Part shown: in pieces, positions 8,741-16,698 of the stretch
How positions within the stretch are numbered: the stretch's first letter is position 1
Layout of the letters: each line of letters opens with the position of its first letter
Origin: an uncultured Oscillospiraceae bacterium
GTDB lineage: Bacteria > Bacillota > Clostridia > Oscillospirales > Acutalibacteraceae
Assembly: GCA_905193225.1 (NCBI GenBank)
Contig: CAJJNV010000021.1
Span: forward strand, 1 to 32,778
Length of the DNA: 32,778 nt
Direction: 5' to 3'
Translations under genes and position numbers: made by a program
The notes under the pieces: generated by a model
Told to the model about the DNA's origin: nothing
The model's database searches: none
Seen by the model: only the letters and a program-made list of their open reading frames with translations

Positions 8741-9078
8741 GCCTATATCATCTTGTTGATCAACGGTAACGCCAATAATGCAGTGTTCCGGTATAAATCA
8801 CACACAACAGATTTTCTCACAGATACGGAACTATTTCCTACAGCAGGTTCACCCCACCGTGGGTATTATTATATTCGTTATTTATAGCTTAAACAATTTT
8901 TTTAATAGACCTTTACGACCGGCAGATGCACCCATAACGGTCCATAGCAGTATTAACCGTCTGCTGCACCGAATTGCAGCAGGCGGCTGATATAGTTCCA
9001 TATCAATTACCGACAGCACAGTACAACAATTATCGGCACAAAAAATTTTCCAAAGGTTCAAATCAAACAAAATGATTC
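8741..9078. other. Non-coding stretch with two hairpins
   Basis: No open frame with a ribosome site is visible. An 11-bp stem (8957-8967 with 8976-8986, loop of 8) and a second palindrome around 8988-9005 (TGATAT/ATATCA) lie side by side, without a T run. They may be the remains of a mobile element or a structured RNA; I do not recognise a known RNA family. Confidence 0.4.
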
Positions 9079-9107
9079 TTGACAAGACTTTAGATGAATA
9101 TTATAAT
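9079..9107 (+). promoter_or_regulatory. Perfect consensus sigma-A promoter
   Basis: TTGACA (9079-9084), a 17-bp spacer and TATAAT (9102-9107) match the consensus at every position. Transcription would start near 9114, only about 25 nt before the zinc-ribbon protein gene. Confidence 0.88.
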
Positions 9108-9138
9108 AAAGGTAATCTATAAAAGGAGTGTATGTAAT

Positions 9139-9807
9139 ATGCGCAGTTACGGTTCATCGGCAGAAGAAGAAATCATGAGAAGCCTTCTCGGCGGTTCTTC
9201 TTCATCTTCATCGGGAGATTTCTCCTCGGCAATTTCCATTCTTGCCCTCATCCTGGCAATCGCAGCCACAGTTCTCGCCTTTATTTTCATCCTTTCCAAA
9301 AAAGGCAGATCAAGTCAGAAGCCCTTTGTTAAATTCCTTGTTAACGTATGTGATTTCCGCAGCCTCATCATCGAAAAAATCCTCAAAGCCCTCTACATCT
9401 TCTCTACCGCCTTTACCATTCTCTACGGCTTCCTGGGAATATTCGATTTCGGTTCCTATATGTATGGCGCGACCCTTCTCCAGAGCCTGCTCACAATGAT
9501 TCTCGGACCTATCGCCATCCGCATCATTTACGAGCTGATCATGCTGGCTGTTCTGGCTGTTAAAAACATCATCCAGATCAACAACAAGCTTTCCAAGCTT
9601 ACCGGAGACGATGCTTCGGCAAACGTCAGCTTCGACACCGATCTTTCCGATCTCAAGAAATACGCTCCCACGCAGCCTGCCGCTCCCGTAGCCGCTCCCG
9701 TAGCCGCTCCCGCAGCCGCTCCCGCTCAGCCTCATATGGTATATTGTGAGAAATGCGGAACCCCCTATGATGAAAACGCCGGCGGATGCCCCAACTGCAA
9801 CAAATAA
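9139..9807 (+). CDS. DUF4282-like membrane protein with C-terminal zinc ribbon
   Basis: The start is ATG 9139 with AAAGGAG about 10 nt upstream; an upstream in-frame ATG lies within the promoter region. The 222-residue protein has a Ser-rich N-terminus, a first membrane helix (ISILALILAIAATVLAFIFI), then two more helices in an arrangement resembling DUF4282, including LLTMILGPIAIRIIYELIML. An Ala/Pro linker made of repeated PVAA units follows. The end is a four-Cys zinc ribbon, CEKCGTPYDENAGGCPNC. The promoter is fully consensus, so it should be strongly expressed. Its function is unknown; zinc-ribbon tails of this kind are common on Clostridia membrane proteins. It is a single-gene unit closed by a terminator. 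Confidence 0.85.
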   Translation: MRSYGSSAEEEIMRSLLGGSSSSSSGDFSSAISILALILAIAATVLAFIFILSKKGRSSQKPFVKFLVNVCDFRSLIIEKILKALYIFSTAFTILYGFLGIFDFGSYMYGATLLQSLLTMILGPIAIRIIYELIMLAVLAVKNIIQINNKLSKLTGDDASANVSFDTDLSDLKKYAPTQPAAPVAAPVAAPAAAPAQPHMVYCEKCGTPYDENAGGCPNCNK

Positions 9808-9851
9808 TTAAGGGACGCATAATCGGCAAAATATAAAAACACAAAACAAAG

Positions 9852-9892
9852 CACCGCTTACGGCCGAAAAAACGGCTGTGAGCGGTGTTTTT
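9852..9892. terminator. Terminator between convergent zinc-ribbon and rarA transcripts
   Basis: A 15-bp stem (9852-9866 with 9873-9887, two wobble pairs) with an A6 loop and TTTTT on the plus strand. On the minus strand the stem is followed by a T-rich stretch, so it could serve both convergent transcripts. Confidence 0.85.
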
Positions 9893-10002
9893 GATTATTA
9901 AGTGAATTGTTTTTATTAAATAAATTAAAAAGGTTTGCGAGCGGCAATCTTCCCTCGCAAAAAGCAATTGCAACAAGGCCTTGCTTCGTTCGAGGAGATT
10001 TA

Positions 10003-11271
10003 TTACTTCTGACCCTTTCGTTTTTTGAGGTTATCGTAAAATGCCTGTTCGTTTTTATTATCTCCCGGCTTGTAATAGACGGTATTTTTAAGACTGTCAG
10101 GAAGATACTGCTGCTCGACATAATGATTTTTAAAGTCGTGGGGATAAAGGTACCCCTGCCCCTTTTTCTCGGCGTCTTCTCCGTCGAAATGCTTGTTTTG
10201 AAGGCACCGGGGCACAGGTCCCGCCTTTCCGTTTTCCACATCCTTTTGCGCCGCCGCAACGGCAAGATATCCTGAATTTGACTTGGGCGACAGAGCAATG
10301 AGAATAGCGGCGTCGGCAAGGGGCAGCCGCGCTTCGGGCATTCCAAGCTGCAGCGCCATATCCACCGCCGACTTAACAATGGGGATTATCTGAGGATATG
10401 CAAGCCCCACGTCCTCACAGGCAGCGCACATAAGCCTGCGGCAGGCCGACGGCATATCCCCCGCGAGAAGTATCCTCGAAAGATAATGCACCGCCGCGTC
10501 GGGATCGGAGCCTCTCAGCGACTTATGCAGTGCGGAAATGCAGTCGTAGTGCTCGTCCCCCGTTCGGTCGTACCGCTGAGCCGAGTTTTTGGTGAGCTCC
10601 TCCACAAGCTCGGATGATATAACGGCAGGATCCTGCCCTGCGGGACAGGCAAGCATACACATTTCGCATATACCAACTGCCTTTCGGACATCTCCCCCGC
10701 AGGCATCGGCAATCTTGCTTTTTGCAGCGTCGGAAAGCTCTACGGCCACGCCGTTTTCCTCGGCCAAAATGTCGAAGGCGCGGTCAATTGCGGGTTTGAC
10801 GTCCTCGGGCGTGACAGGTTTAAATTCAAAAACGCTGCATCTGCTGAGCAGGGCGTTGTAAATATAAAAATATGGGTTTTCGGTGGTAGAGGCAATCAGC
10901 GTTATGCCCCCGTTTTCCACCGTTTCGAGAAGGGATTGCTGCTGTTTTTTGGTGAAATACTGGATCTCGTCCAGATAAAGAAGAATTCCTCCCGGGGCGG
11001 CAAGGGTGCCGATTTGGGAAATGACATCCTTAATGTCGGAGGTCGAGGCGTTTGTACAATTGAGCCGACAGAGCTTTCGGTCGGTTTTTGCTGCAATAAT
11101 GGAGGCAAGAGTGGTCTTTCCCGTGCCCGAAGGACCATAAAAAATGAGATTGGGAATGTCGCCCGATTCGATTATGTTGCGAAGGGCCTTGCCCTTGCCG
11201 ATAAGATGGGCCTGCCCAACCATTTGGTCAAGAGTTTTCGGACGTATACGGTCGGCCAAAGGAGCGCGCAT
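10003..11271 (-). CDS. rarA: Replication-associated recombination protein A (RarA/MgsA), AAA+ ATPase
   Basis: The 422-residue length matches the family. It opens with PLADRIRPKTLDQMVGQ, has Walker A GPSGTGKTT at 46-54, Walker B LLYLDEIQYF with Asp101-Glu102, and the sensor region STTENPYF. The C-terminal half carries the tetramerisation and MgsA-type segments, including SRILLAGDMPSACRRLM and GYLYPHDFKNHYVEQQYLPD. RarA acts at stalled replication forks together with single-strand DNA-binding protein. GGAGGG lies 9 nt before the ATG and directly after the bioY stop codon, so it is the last gene of the zinc-transport operon; this link to metal uptake is not a known functional one. Downstream is a bidirectional terminator. 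Confidence 0.95.
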   Translation of the reverse strand: MRAPLADRIRPKTLDQMVGQAHLIGKGKALRNIIESGDIPNLIFYGPSGTGKTTLASIIAAKTDRKLCRLNCTNASTSDIKDVISQIGTLAAPGGILLYLDEIQYFTKKQQQSLLETVENGGITLIASTTENPYFYIYNALLSRCSVFEFKPVTPEDVKPAIDRAFDILAEENGVAVELSDAAKSKIADACGGDVRKAVGICEMCMLACPAGQDPAVISSELVEELTKNSAQRYDRTGDEHYDCISALHKSLRGSDPDAAVHYLSRILLAGDMPSACRRLMCAACEDVGLAYPQIIPIVKSAVDMALQLGMPEARLPLADAAILIALSPKSNSGYLAVAAAQKDVENGKAGPVPRCLQNKHFDGEDAEKKGQGYLYPHDFKNHYVEQQYLPDSLKNTVYYKPGDNKNEQAFYDNLKKRKGQK

Positions 11272-11286
11272 TTTTCCTAACCTCCC

Positions 11287-11817
11287 TTAAGAAAATATTT
11301 TTTCAAGTCTCGGTTTTATGATGAGCGTCAGCCCACAGGCAGCCGCTATCTTTACGGCATCTCCCAAAAGGAAGGGCACAACGCACACACCGAGTGCATA
11401 CATAACGCCCTTTCCGGTAAGGGCCAAAAACCAGGCCGTTCCAAAGGCGTAAAGCACCGCCGTCCCCGCAATGCAGGAAACGGGAAGCATAAATTTTTTA
11501 TGGCAGACTTTAAGCAAAAGTCCGATTACCAAAACGCAGGGAATGTATCCGATTATGTATCCGCCGGTCATTCCCACAAGCTTTTGAAATCCGCCTTCAA
11601 ATCCCGAAAAGACCGGTACTCCCACCGCTCCCAGCAGTATGTAAACCGCCGTTGCGGGCAAAGAAACACTTAAGTTTGCCGAGGTGGCGATAAAATATAC
11701 GGCCAGCGTGGCAAGAGAAACAGGCACGGGACCTATCTGCAAAGAAAATGGCGCAGCAACGCACAAAAGCGCCGCAAAAAGCGCCGTAAGCACGGTGGTT
11801 CTTGTCTTTTTGCTCAT
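11287..11817 (-). CDS. bioY: Biotin ECF transporter substrate-binding (S) component BioY
   Basis: I start at ATG 11817, whose ATGA overlaps the stop of znuB; the frame upstream of it is inside znuB. The 176-residue membrane protein has six hydrophobic segments and BioY signatures: FSLQIGPVPVSLATLAVYF near the N-terminus, LLGAVGVPVFSGFEGG, and the MTGGYIIGYIPC loop. It captures biotin and works with the shared ECF energising module (EcfA/A'/T), which is not in the window. The translational coupling to a zinc ABC permease is unusual: BioY is normally solitary or beside bio or ecf genes. GGTGA lies about 9 nt before the start. Confidence 0.93.
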   Translation of the reverse strand: MSKKTRTTVLTALFAALLCVAAPFSLQIGPVPVSLATLAVYFIATSANLSVSLPATAVYILLGAVGVPVFSGFEGGFQKLVGMTGGYIIGYIPCVLVIGLLLKVCHKKFMLPVSCIAGTAVLYAFGTAWFLALTGKGVMYALGVCVVPFLLGDAVKIAAACGLTLIIKPRLEKIFS

Positions 11818-12629
11818 AATTTCTTCACCTTCGAAACAACGGCGGCAGCAAGCAACGCTATCATATTGACGGCCACGATGGAAGCGCCCACAGGAAGATT
11901 TAAGAAGAAGGATAAGCACAGTCCGAAGAGGAAGCACACCACCGATACCACCGACGAAACGACCACCACCGACTTAAAACTTTTGACCAGCCGCTTTGAT
12001 ATGATGGCGGGGAAAATTATAAGACTTGCAATGAGCAGGGTGCCCATCATTCTCATTCCGATAACCACCGTCACGGCGGTCAGAAAGGATATAAAGAACT
12101 GATAAAGGGTAACGTTTATCCCGCAGGCCTTGGCGTAAACCTCGTCGTAGGTCACCATAAACAGGCGGTTATAAAGCAGTATAAAGGCCACAATGACCAC
12201 CAGTCCGAGAATTATGCTGAGCACAAGGTCGGTGTCGGTGGTGCCGAGAATGCTTCCGAACATATAGCTGTACACATCGACGCTCATTCCGCCCGAAAGG
12301 TAGGTTATTATTATGCCGAGGGATAAAGCCCCGGTCGAGACCACGCCGATGGCGGTATCACCGTTTCCCCCGCTCTTTTGGCTTATGAGCATAATGGCAA
12401 AGGAGGCCGCCGCCACAATGGGCATGGAAACATAAATGGGCGACCATCCAAGGGCTATGGCAAGGGACAGAGAAGCAAATCCGATATCCGCAAGACCGTG
12501 ACCGATAAGGGCATAGCGCTTGAGCACCAGTATCACTCCCAGCAGCGCCGCGCATATGGATATGACCGTTCCGACAATGAGGGCACGGGTCATAAAAGGC
12601 TGGGAAAGTGCCGACAAAAACTCACTCAT
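11814..12629 (-). CDS. znuB: Zinc/manganese ABC transporter permease (ZnuB type)
   Basis: The chosen ATG (12629) overlaps the znuC stop in ATGAGTGA and has GGGGGTG about 6 nt upstream. The 271-residue protein has eight to nine hydrophobic segments and the ABC-3 family pattern: LKRYALIGHGLADIGFASLS near the first cytoplasmic loop and MRMMGTLLIASLIIFPAIIS. It forms the membrane channel of the metal importer with ZnuC and ZnuA. The bioY start overlaps its stop codon. Confidence 0.93.
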   Translation of the reverse strand: MSEFLSALSQPFMTRALIVGTVISICAALLGVILVLKRYALIGHGLADIGFASLSLAIALGWSPIYVSMPIVAAASFAIMLISQKSGGNGDTAIGVVSTGALSLGIIITYLSGGMSVDVYSYMFGSILGTTDTDLVLSIILGLVVIVAFILLYNRLFMVTYDEVYAKACGINVTLYQFFISFLTAVTVVIGMRMMGTLLIASLIIFPAIISKRLVKSFKSVVVVSSVVSVVCFLFGLCLSFFLNLPVGASIVAVNMIALLAAAVVSKVKKL

Positions 12630-13314
12630 GCCTGCACCCCCTGTGATGATGATAAAAATGCCATGCTTCGGCATTTCCGTCAAATTCTATTTTCTGATTG
12701 ATAACGATAACGCGGTCGGCGTATTTGCCGATCTCCTCCATATCGTGGGAGACCATAACCACCGTCATACCGTCGGCGTTAAACTGCTTGAGCATTGTGT
12801 AAATCTCGGCCGAGATATTAGCGTCAAGTCCCGCACAAGGCTCGTCGAGAAACAGAAGCTTGGGCTTTCGGCAGATCGATCGGGCAAGCATAACCCTTTG
12901 CTGCTGACCGCCCGAAAGGCCTCCGATGCGCTTGTCTGCAATTGACTGTATGCCCATTTTTTCTATAGCCGCTCTTGCAAGCGCCTTGTCCTCTTTTGAA
13001 TAGAAGGTGAAAAACCGCCCTCCGCTTTTTTGTGTGCCGGTCAGCACTACCTCCCCGACCGTGGCGGGAAATCCCTTTTCCACGGGATTTTGCTGAGGGA
13101 GATATGAAATTTCATCGGGCGAAAGAGGAGTATAAACACTGCCGCTGTCGGTGGGCACAAGGCCCATTATGGCCTTTAACAGTGTGGATTTTCCCGATCC
13201 GTTGTTTCCAACAAGGCAGAGGTACTGCCCCTGCTCCACGTCAAGAGAGACATCCTGCAAGGCCGGAATACGCCCGTATGATACTGTTAGATTTTTTACC
13301 GAAAGGATGTTCAT
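12622..13314 (-). CDS. znuC: Zinc ABC transporter ATPase (ZnuC type) with His-rich tail
   Basis: The 230-residue nucleotide-binding protein has Walker A GNNGSGKST at 36-44, signature LSGGQQQRV, Walker B LLFLDEP, D-loop GLDAN and the switch His in VSHD. Its start codon shares a base with the znuA stop (TAATG). The last 13 residues, WHFYHHHRGCRHE, hold five His and one Cys; such tails are seen in zinc-transport ATPases and could sense or buffer zinc. Ribosome site: GAAGGG about 9 nt upstream, inside znuA. Confidence 0.94.
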   Translation of the reverse strand: MNILSVKNLTVSYGRIPALQDVSLDVEQGQYLCLVGNNGSGKSTLLKAIMGLVPTDSGSVYTPLSPDEISYLPQQNPVEKGFPATVGEVVLTGTQKSGGRFFTFYSKEDKALARAAIEKMGIQSIADKRIGGLSGGQQQRVMLARSICRKPKLLFLDEPCAGLDANISAEIYTMLKQFNADGMTVVMVSHDMEEIGKYADRVIVINQKIEFDGNAEAWHFYHHHRGCRHE

Positions 13315-14243
13315 TAAGCAAGACCCTTCTTTAGATTTTCCAGATTTCTTTTCATAATGTCCACAAAGGAAACGCCGCTTTCAAAATCCTCTTTGGAAAG
13401 ATTATGAGCCGTGCTGAACTCGGCGAGAGAACAACCGGCAGCATCGGCTATCGACCGCGCCACCTTGGGATCGGCAAGCTCCTCGTGGAATATATACTTT
13501 GCTCCCGAGGCCTTTATGTCCTCGGTTATTTTTGCAACGGTTTTGGAGCTTGGCTCAACATCGGTGGTGCAGGAATTATAAACCGTTTCGTATTTAAGGT
13601 TATAGGCGTCGGTGAAATATTTATAGGCAAACCGCCCGCCGAAAAAGATTTTTTTGTCTCCCGCATTTTGCACCGTTTGCTTAAACTGCTCGTCAAGGTC
13701 GTTTAGCTCGGCCTTTAATGCGTCGGCGTTTTTGGTGTAATAATCCTTGTTTTCTGGCTGTTTTCCGCAAAGAGCCGAGTTTATTTCGTCGGCCATAATA
13801 ACGGCGTTTTTCATATCAAGCCACATATGAGGGTCCTTTTCGTCTCCGTCGATGTCGTCCTTAAGGGTAACGGCCGAGGAAAGGTCGATAACGGCGTTTT
13901 TTTGTCCCACCGAGGCGCCCGAAAGCACCCGCTTTACCCACGGCTCCATTCCCTCTCCGGTGTAAATAAACAGATCGCAGCTTCCGATGGCCGAAATATC
14001 CTGAATGGTGGGGTCATAGGAATGAGCCTCCACGCCGGGCGACAGCAGCAGCTTAACATCGGCCTTATCCCCCGCTATTTTTTTCGCAAAATCATATTGA
14101 GGGAAAAGCGTGGTCACGATGCTTAGCTTTTCTTCGCCCTCCTTTGAAACTTGCTCCTGTTCATCCTTTTTGCAGGAAGAAAGACAAAACATTACGGAAA
14201 CGGCAAGAGCGGCCGCCGCAAAACGGCAAAAAAGTTTTTTCAT
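13314..14243 (-). CDS. znuA: Zinc ABC transporter substrate-binding lipoprotein (ZnuA/AdcA family)
   Basis: The start is ATG 14243, where a GGGAG lies 7-8 nt upstream and a lipoprotein signal begins (MKKLFCRF...FCLSSC, lipid Cys24); the open frame upstream lacks a signal. The 309-residue cluster A-I protein shows FPQYDFAKKIAGDKADVKLL, the first metal His in PGVEAHSYDPT, and the second in DPHMWLD. At the third His site of ZnuA the sequence reads FGGRFAYKYF, without His; a similar GGRF variant occurs in some clostridial relatives. An acidic residue is present in FHEELADPKVA. The metal may be zinc or manganese. First gene of the znu-bioY-rarA operon. Confidence 0.92.
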   Translation of the reverse strand: MKKLFCRFAAAALAVSVMFCLSSCKKDEQEQVSKEGEEKLSIVTTLFPQYDFAKKIAGDKADVKLLLSPGVEAHSYDPTIQDISAIGSCDLFIYTGEGMEPWVKRVLSGASVGQKNAVIDLSSAVTLKDDIDGDEKDPHMWLDMKNAVIMADEINSALCGKQPENKDYYTKNADALKAELNDLDEQFKQTVQNAGDKKIFFGGRFAYKYFTDAYNLKYETVYNSCTTDVEPSSKTVAKITEDIKASGAKYIFHEELADPKVARSIADAAGCSLAEFSTAHNLSKEDFESGVSFVDIMKRNLENLKKGLA

Positions 14244-14412
14244 AAAAATACTCCCGATATAAAAAGATAAAAATAATGTCACCTGAGTTAAACGATTAAA
14301 GAAAACAGCCCGGCCAAGATACAATACGTAAAACCGACAAGCGATCGGCCTGACAGCTCAGGCGGCTGTGTTCGACAACTAAGCACGGCAGCTCCGCCGA
14401 TAATTCCTCAGG
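14244..14412. other. Upstream region of the znu operon
   Basis: AT-rich near the gene, with small GC-rich hairpins further upstream towards the tsaD stop. No convincing Zur or AdcR operator and no strong promoter could be recognised by eye. Confidence 0.4.
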
Positions 14413-15417
14413 TCAATCCTCGATATTTTTGGTGGCGGCGGCGTTAAGTCCCATATCCGCCCGGTTTCCGGCAAGCAGTTCGTAATACCCCTGAACTCCT
14501 ACCATGGCGGCGTTATCCCCGCAGTATTTAAGCTCGGGAAGAAACAGCCTTTTGCCCGATTTTTCGCAGCCTTCAAGAAGCTTCCTTCTAAGCAGCGAAT
14601 TGGCCGAAACTCCGCCCGCAACGGCTATTTTATCAAAGCCCTCTTTTTCTGCGCAAAGCATGGTCTTTTCCACACATATGTCGCACACCTTTTGCCTGAC
14701 GGCGGCCGACAGATCCTCTTTGGAATAGCTTTGGTTTTTCTGGGCGGCGTTATGTATTGTATTTATGACGGCGGTTTTAAGTCCCGAGAAGCTAAAATCG
14801 AAAACACTTCCGTCCACCGAAGGTGTTGGGAGCTTATATTTCGACGGATCGCCCTTTTCTGCCACAATGTCAAGCTCCACGCCTCCGGGATAACTCATTC
14901 CCATGGCGCGGGCGGTCTTGTCGAAGCACTCTCCCGCCGCATCATCCCGCGTTTTTCCCAGTACACGGAATTTTGTATAATCGTCCACCGCCACGATCTG
15001 GGTGTTTCCGCCCGAGACCACAAGACAGAGAAAGGGCGGTTCAAGATCAGCGTGGGTAATATAGTTTGCCGCAATGTGCGAACGCAGATGATGCACTCCG
15101 CAAAGAGGCTTATTTGACGAAAGACACAGTCCCTTTGCAAAATTGACTCCCACGAGAAGGGAGCCTATAAGCCCGGGATATGCGGTGACGGCCAAGGCAT
15201 CGATACCGTCAATGGTCAGTCCCGCCGAGCTTAACGCCTTTTCGGTAACGGCGCAAATGCTCTCGGTGTGCTGACGGGAGGCGATTTCGGGAACTACACC
15301 GCCAAAAACCCTGTGGGTCATTATTTGGGAAGCGACGGCGGTAGACAGCACCTTCCTTCCCTCGGTAACGGCAGCGGCGGTATCGTCGCAGGAAGATTCT
15401 ATTGCGAGAATTTTCAT
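14413..15417 (-). CDS. tsaD: tRNA N6-adenosine threonylcarbamoyltransferase TsaD
   Basis: The ATG at 15417 begins MKILAIESSCDDTAAAV, the invariant start of this family; the frame extends 13 codons upstream without a ribosome site. At 334 residues it has the normal length. The metal-binding HxxxH is H110-H114 in VHHLRSH, with further motifs VVSGGNTQI, GECFDKTARAMG and AGGVSANSLLR. It joins threonylcarbamoyl-AMP to A37 of ANN-decoding tRNAs together with TsaB and TsaE, whose genes are not here. The ribosome site (AAAGGAAA) is about 13 nt from the ATG, longer than usual. The gene follows coaX by 185 nt. Confidence 0.95.
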   Translation of the reverse strand: MKILAIESSCDDTAAAVTEGRKVLSTAVASQIMTHRVFGGVVPEIASRQHTESICAVTEKALSSAGLTIDGIDALAVTAYPGLIGSLLVGVNFAKGLCLSSNKPLCGVHHLRSHIAANYITHADLEPPFLCLVVSGGNTQIVAVDDYTKFRVLGKTRDDAAGECFDKTARAMGMSYPGGVELDIVAEKGDPSKYKLPTPSVDGSVFDFSFSGLKTAVINTIHNAAQKNQSYSKEDLSAAVRQKVCDICVEKTMLCAEKEGFDKIAVAGGVSANSLLRRKLLEGCEKSGKRLFLPELKYCGDNAAMVGVQGYYELLAGNRADMGLNAAATKNIED

Positions 15418-15478
15418 ATGTCGGTCAATTTCCTTTGCTGAAAAATTGCTTTGCAAAATGTTTTATATCGGGCAGGTA

Positions 15479-15521
15479 CGACCGATTTGATAAGGTCGGC
15501 CTATGGACGCACGGCGCGTCC
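15479..15521. other. Two adjacent hairpins between coaX and tsaD
   Basis: CGACC/GGTCG (15479-15499) and a GGACGC/GCGTCC stem with a 5-nt loop (15505-15521) lie in the 185-nt gap. Neither has a clear T run, so they are weak terminator or leader candidates. Confidence 0.4.
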
Positions 15522-15602
15522 GCGCGCATCTGTTAACAAGGCTAAAAATGCTTTTTAAAACACGAGTTAATTTATCCGCAGAAAGCCCGCTTATCCAAAG
15601 GA

Positions 15603-16367
15603 TCATTTGTTTTTATTATAGATAATATTGAGTCCCTCTAAAAGCAGGTTGCTGTTGAGGATATAATCCCTTTTGCAGTAGGCGGCAACGGCGGCGGCCC
15701 TTCCCCCCGTTGCAACAAGGGTGGCCTTTTGGCCAAGCTCCTCTTCAATGCGCTGCGCCATACCGTCCATCATTGCCGCAGTGCCGTATATAAGGCCCGA
15801 TTTCATCGATTCGACTGTGTTGGTTCCGATGACCGCGCCGGGATTTTCAAGCTCAATAAAGGGAAGCTGAGCGGTTTTAGAGGCCAGCGCATCAAGAGAA
15901 ATTCCCATTCCGGCCGAGATGGTTCCGCCTAAGAACTCTCCCTTTTCGTTCAAAACGCTTATGGTGTTGGCTGTTCCCATATCGAATATTATGCAGGGAA
16001 GGGGATATTTTGCCGCGGCGGCGACCCCTCCCACCACAAGATCGGCGCCAAGCTGGGCGGGATTGTCTATTTTAATGTTAAGGCCGGTTTTGACTCCCGG
16101 GCCGACTATGCAAAGAGACAGCCCCAGCACCTTTTTGACCGCCTGTTTAAGAGCCACATTGACCGCCGGAACAACCGATGCGGCAATGGCTCCGTCAAAG
16201 GCTTCAAAATCAAAACCCTCTAATTTTATGAGATTGTAAAGGTCGGCGGCATACTGATCGCCGGTACGCACCACGTCGGTAGACATTCTGACCGAGCCTT
16301 TAAGCTGCTCACCGCAAAAAAATCCGATGGTCGTACAGGTATTCCCCACATCAAAAACAATTACCAC
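15603..16367 (-). CDS. coaX: Type III pantothenate kinase CoaX
   Basis: The 254-residue protein phosphorylates pantothenate, the first step of coenzyme A synthesis. It belongs to the acetate/sugar kinase (ASKHA) fold: phosphate-1 motif FDVGNTCTTIG with Asp5, the family motif PAQLGADLVVG (PxxLGAD), phosphate-2 motif IIFDMGTANTISV, GGTISAGMGISLDALASKTAQL, and the adenosine-type motif VATGG. Translation starts at GTG with GGGAAG about 9 nt upstream; no in-frame ATG fits. A promoter with 17-bp spacing lies about 100 nt upstream. Confidence 0.94.
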   Translation of the reverse strand: MVIVFDVGNTCTTIGFFCGEQLKGSVRMSTDVVRTGDQYAADLYNLIKLEGFDFEAFDGAIAASVVPAVNVALKQAVKKVLGLSLCIVGPGVKTGLNIKIDNPAQLGADLVVGGVAAAAKYPLPCIIFDMGTANTISVLNEKGEFLGGTISAGMGISLDALASKTAQLPFIELENPGAVIGTNTVESMKSGLIYGTAAMMDGMAQRIEEELGQKATLVATGGRAAAVAAYCKRDYILNSNLLLEGLNIIYNKNK

Positions 16368-16472
16368 AGCGTCACACTTCCCAAATTGACATTAAAGAAC
16401 TTATAAATATCGGCCCGACGCTTTAAGACAGGCGTTATCGGCCAAAACAGCACACTAAACCAATATACAGCT

Positions 16473-16501
16473 ATTTTAACATAAATATACCCAAAAATCA
16501 A
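16473..16501 (-). promoter_or_regulatory. Sigma-A promoter of coaX
   Basis: On the minus strand TTGATT (16496-16501) and TAAAAT (16473-16478) are 17 bp apart. The leader would be about 100 nt. A 66-codon hydrophobic open frame covering this stretch is explained by its AT-richness. Confidence 0.65.
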
Positions 16502-16560
16502 CAAGCCGAAAAAGAAAAAGTACCGTCTCCGATAAAATGCAAAGACAAAATACAAAACCA

Positions 16561-16590
16561 AAAGAGCCCCGGAAAATTCCGAAGCCCTTT
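16561..16590 (-). terminator. Terminator after the G5-3D protein gene
   Basis: An imperfect stem of about 12-13 bp with three wobble pairs, read on the minus strand, followed by TTTTGGTTTTG. It lies 108 nt after the stop codon. Confidence 0.6.
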
Positions 16591-16698
16591 GCGGTATGAA
16601 TTTAAAAAATATTTGCAGCCTTTCCGCTGCCGAGCCCGTTTTTCAAAGCCGGGCCGGAATGCAGACACACACTTCATTCTGCAAAAAACAGACGAAAA

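Noticed and set aside
14244..14412. Zur or AdcR operator before znuA
   Set aside because: A GTTTAACTCAGGTGAC stretch resembles half of an AdcR site only; the second half-site does not match.
16361..16561. 66-codon hydrophobic open frame upstream of coaX
   Set aside because: It begins at TTG without a ribosome site, overlaps the coaX start, and contains the promoter of coaX; its hydrophobic look follows from T-rich DNA.
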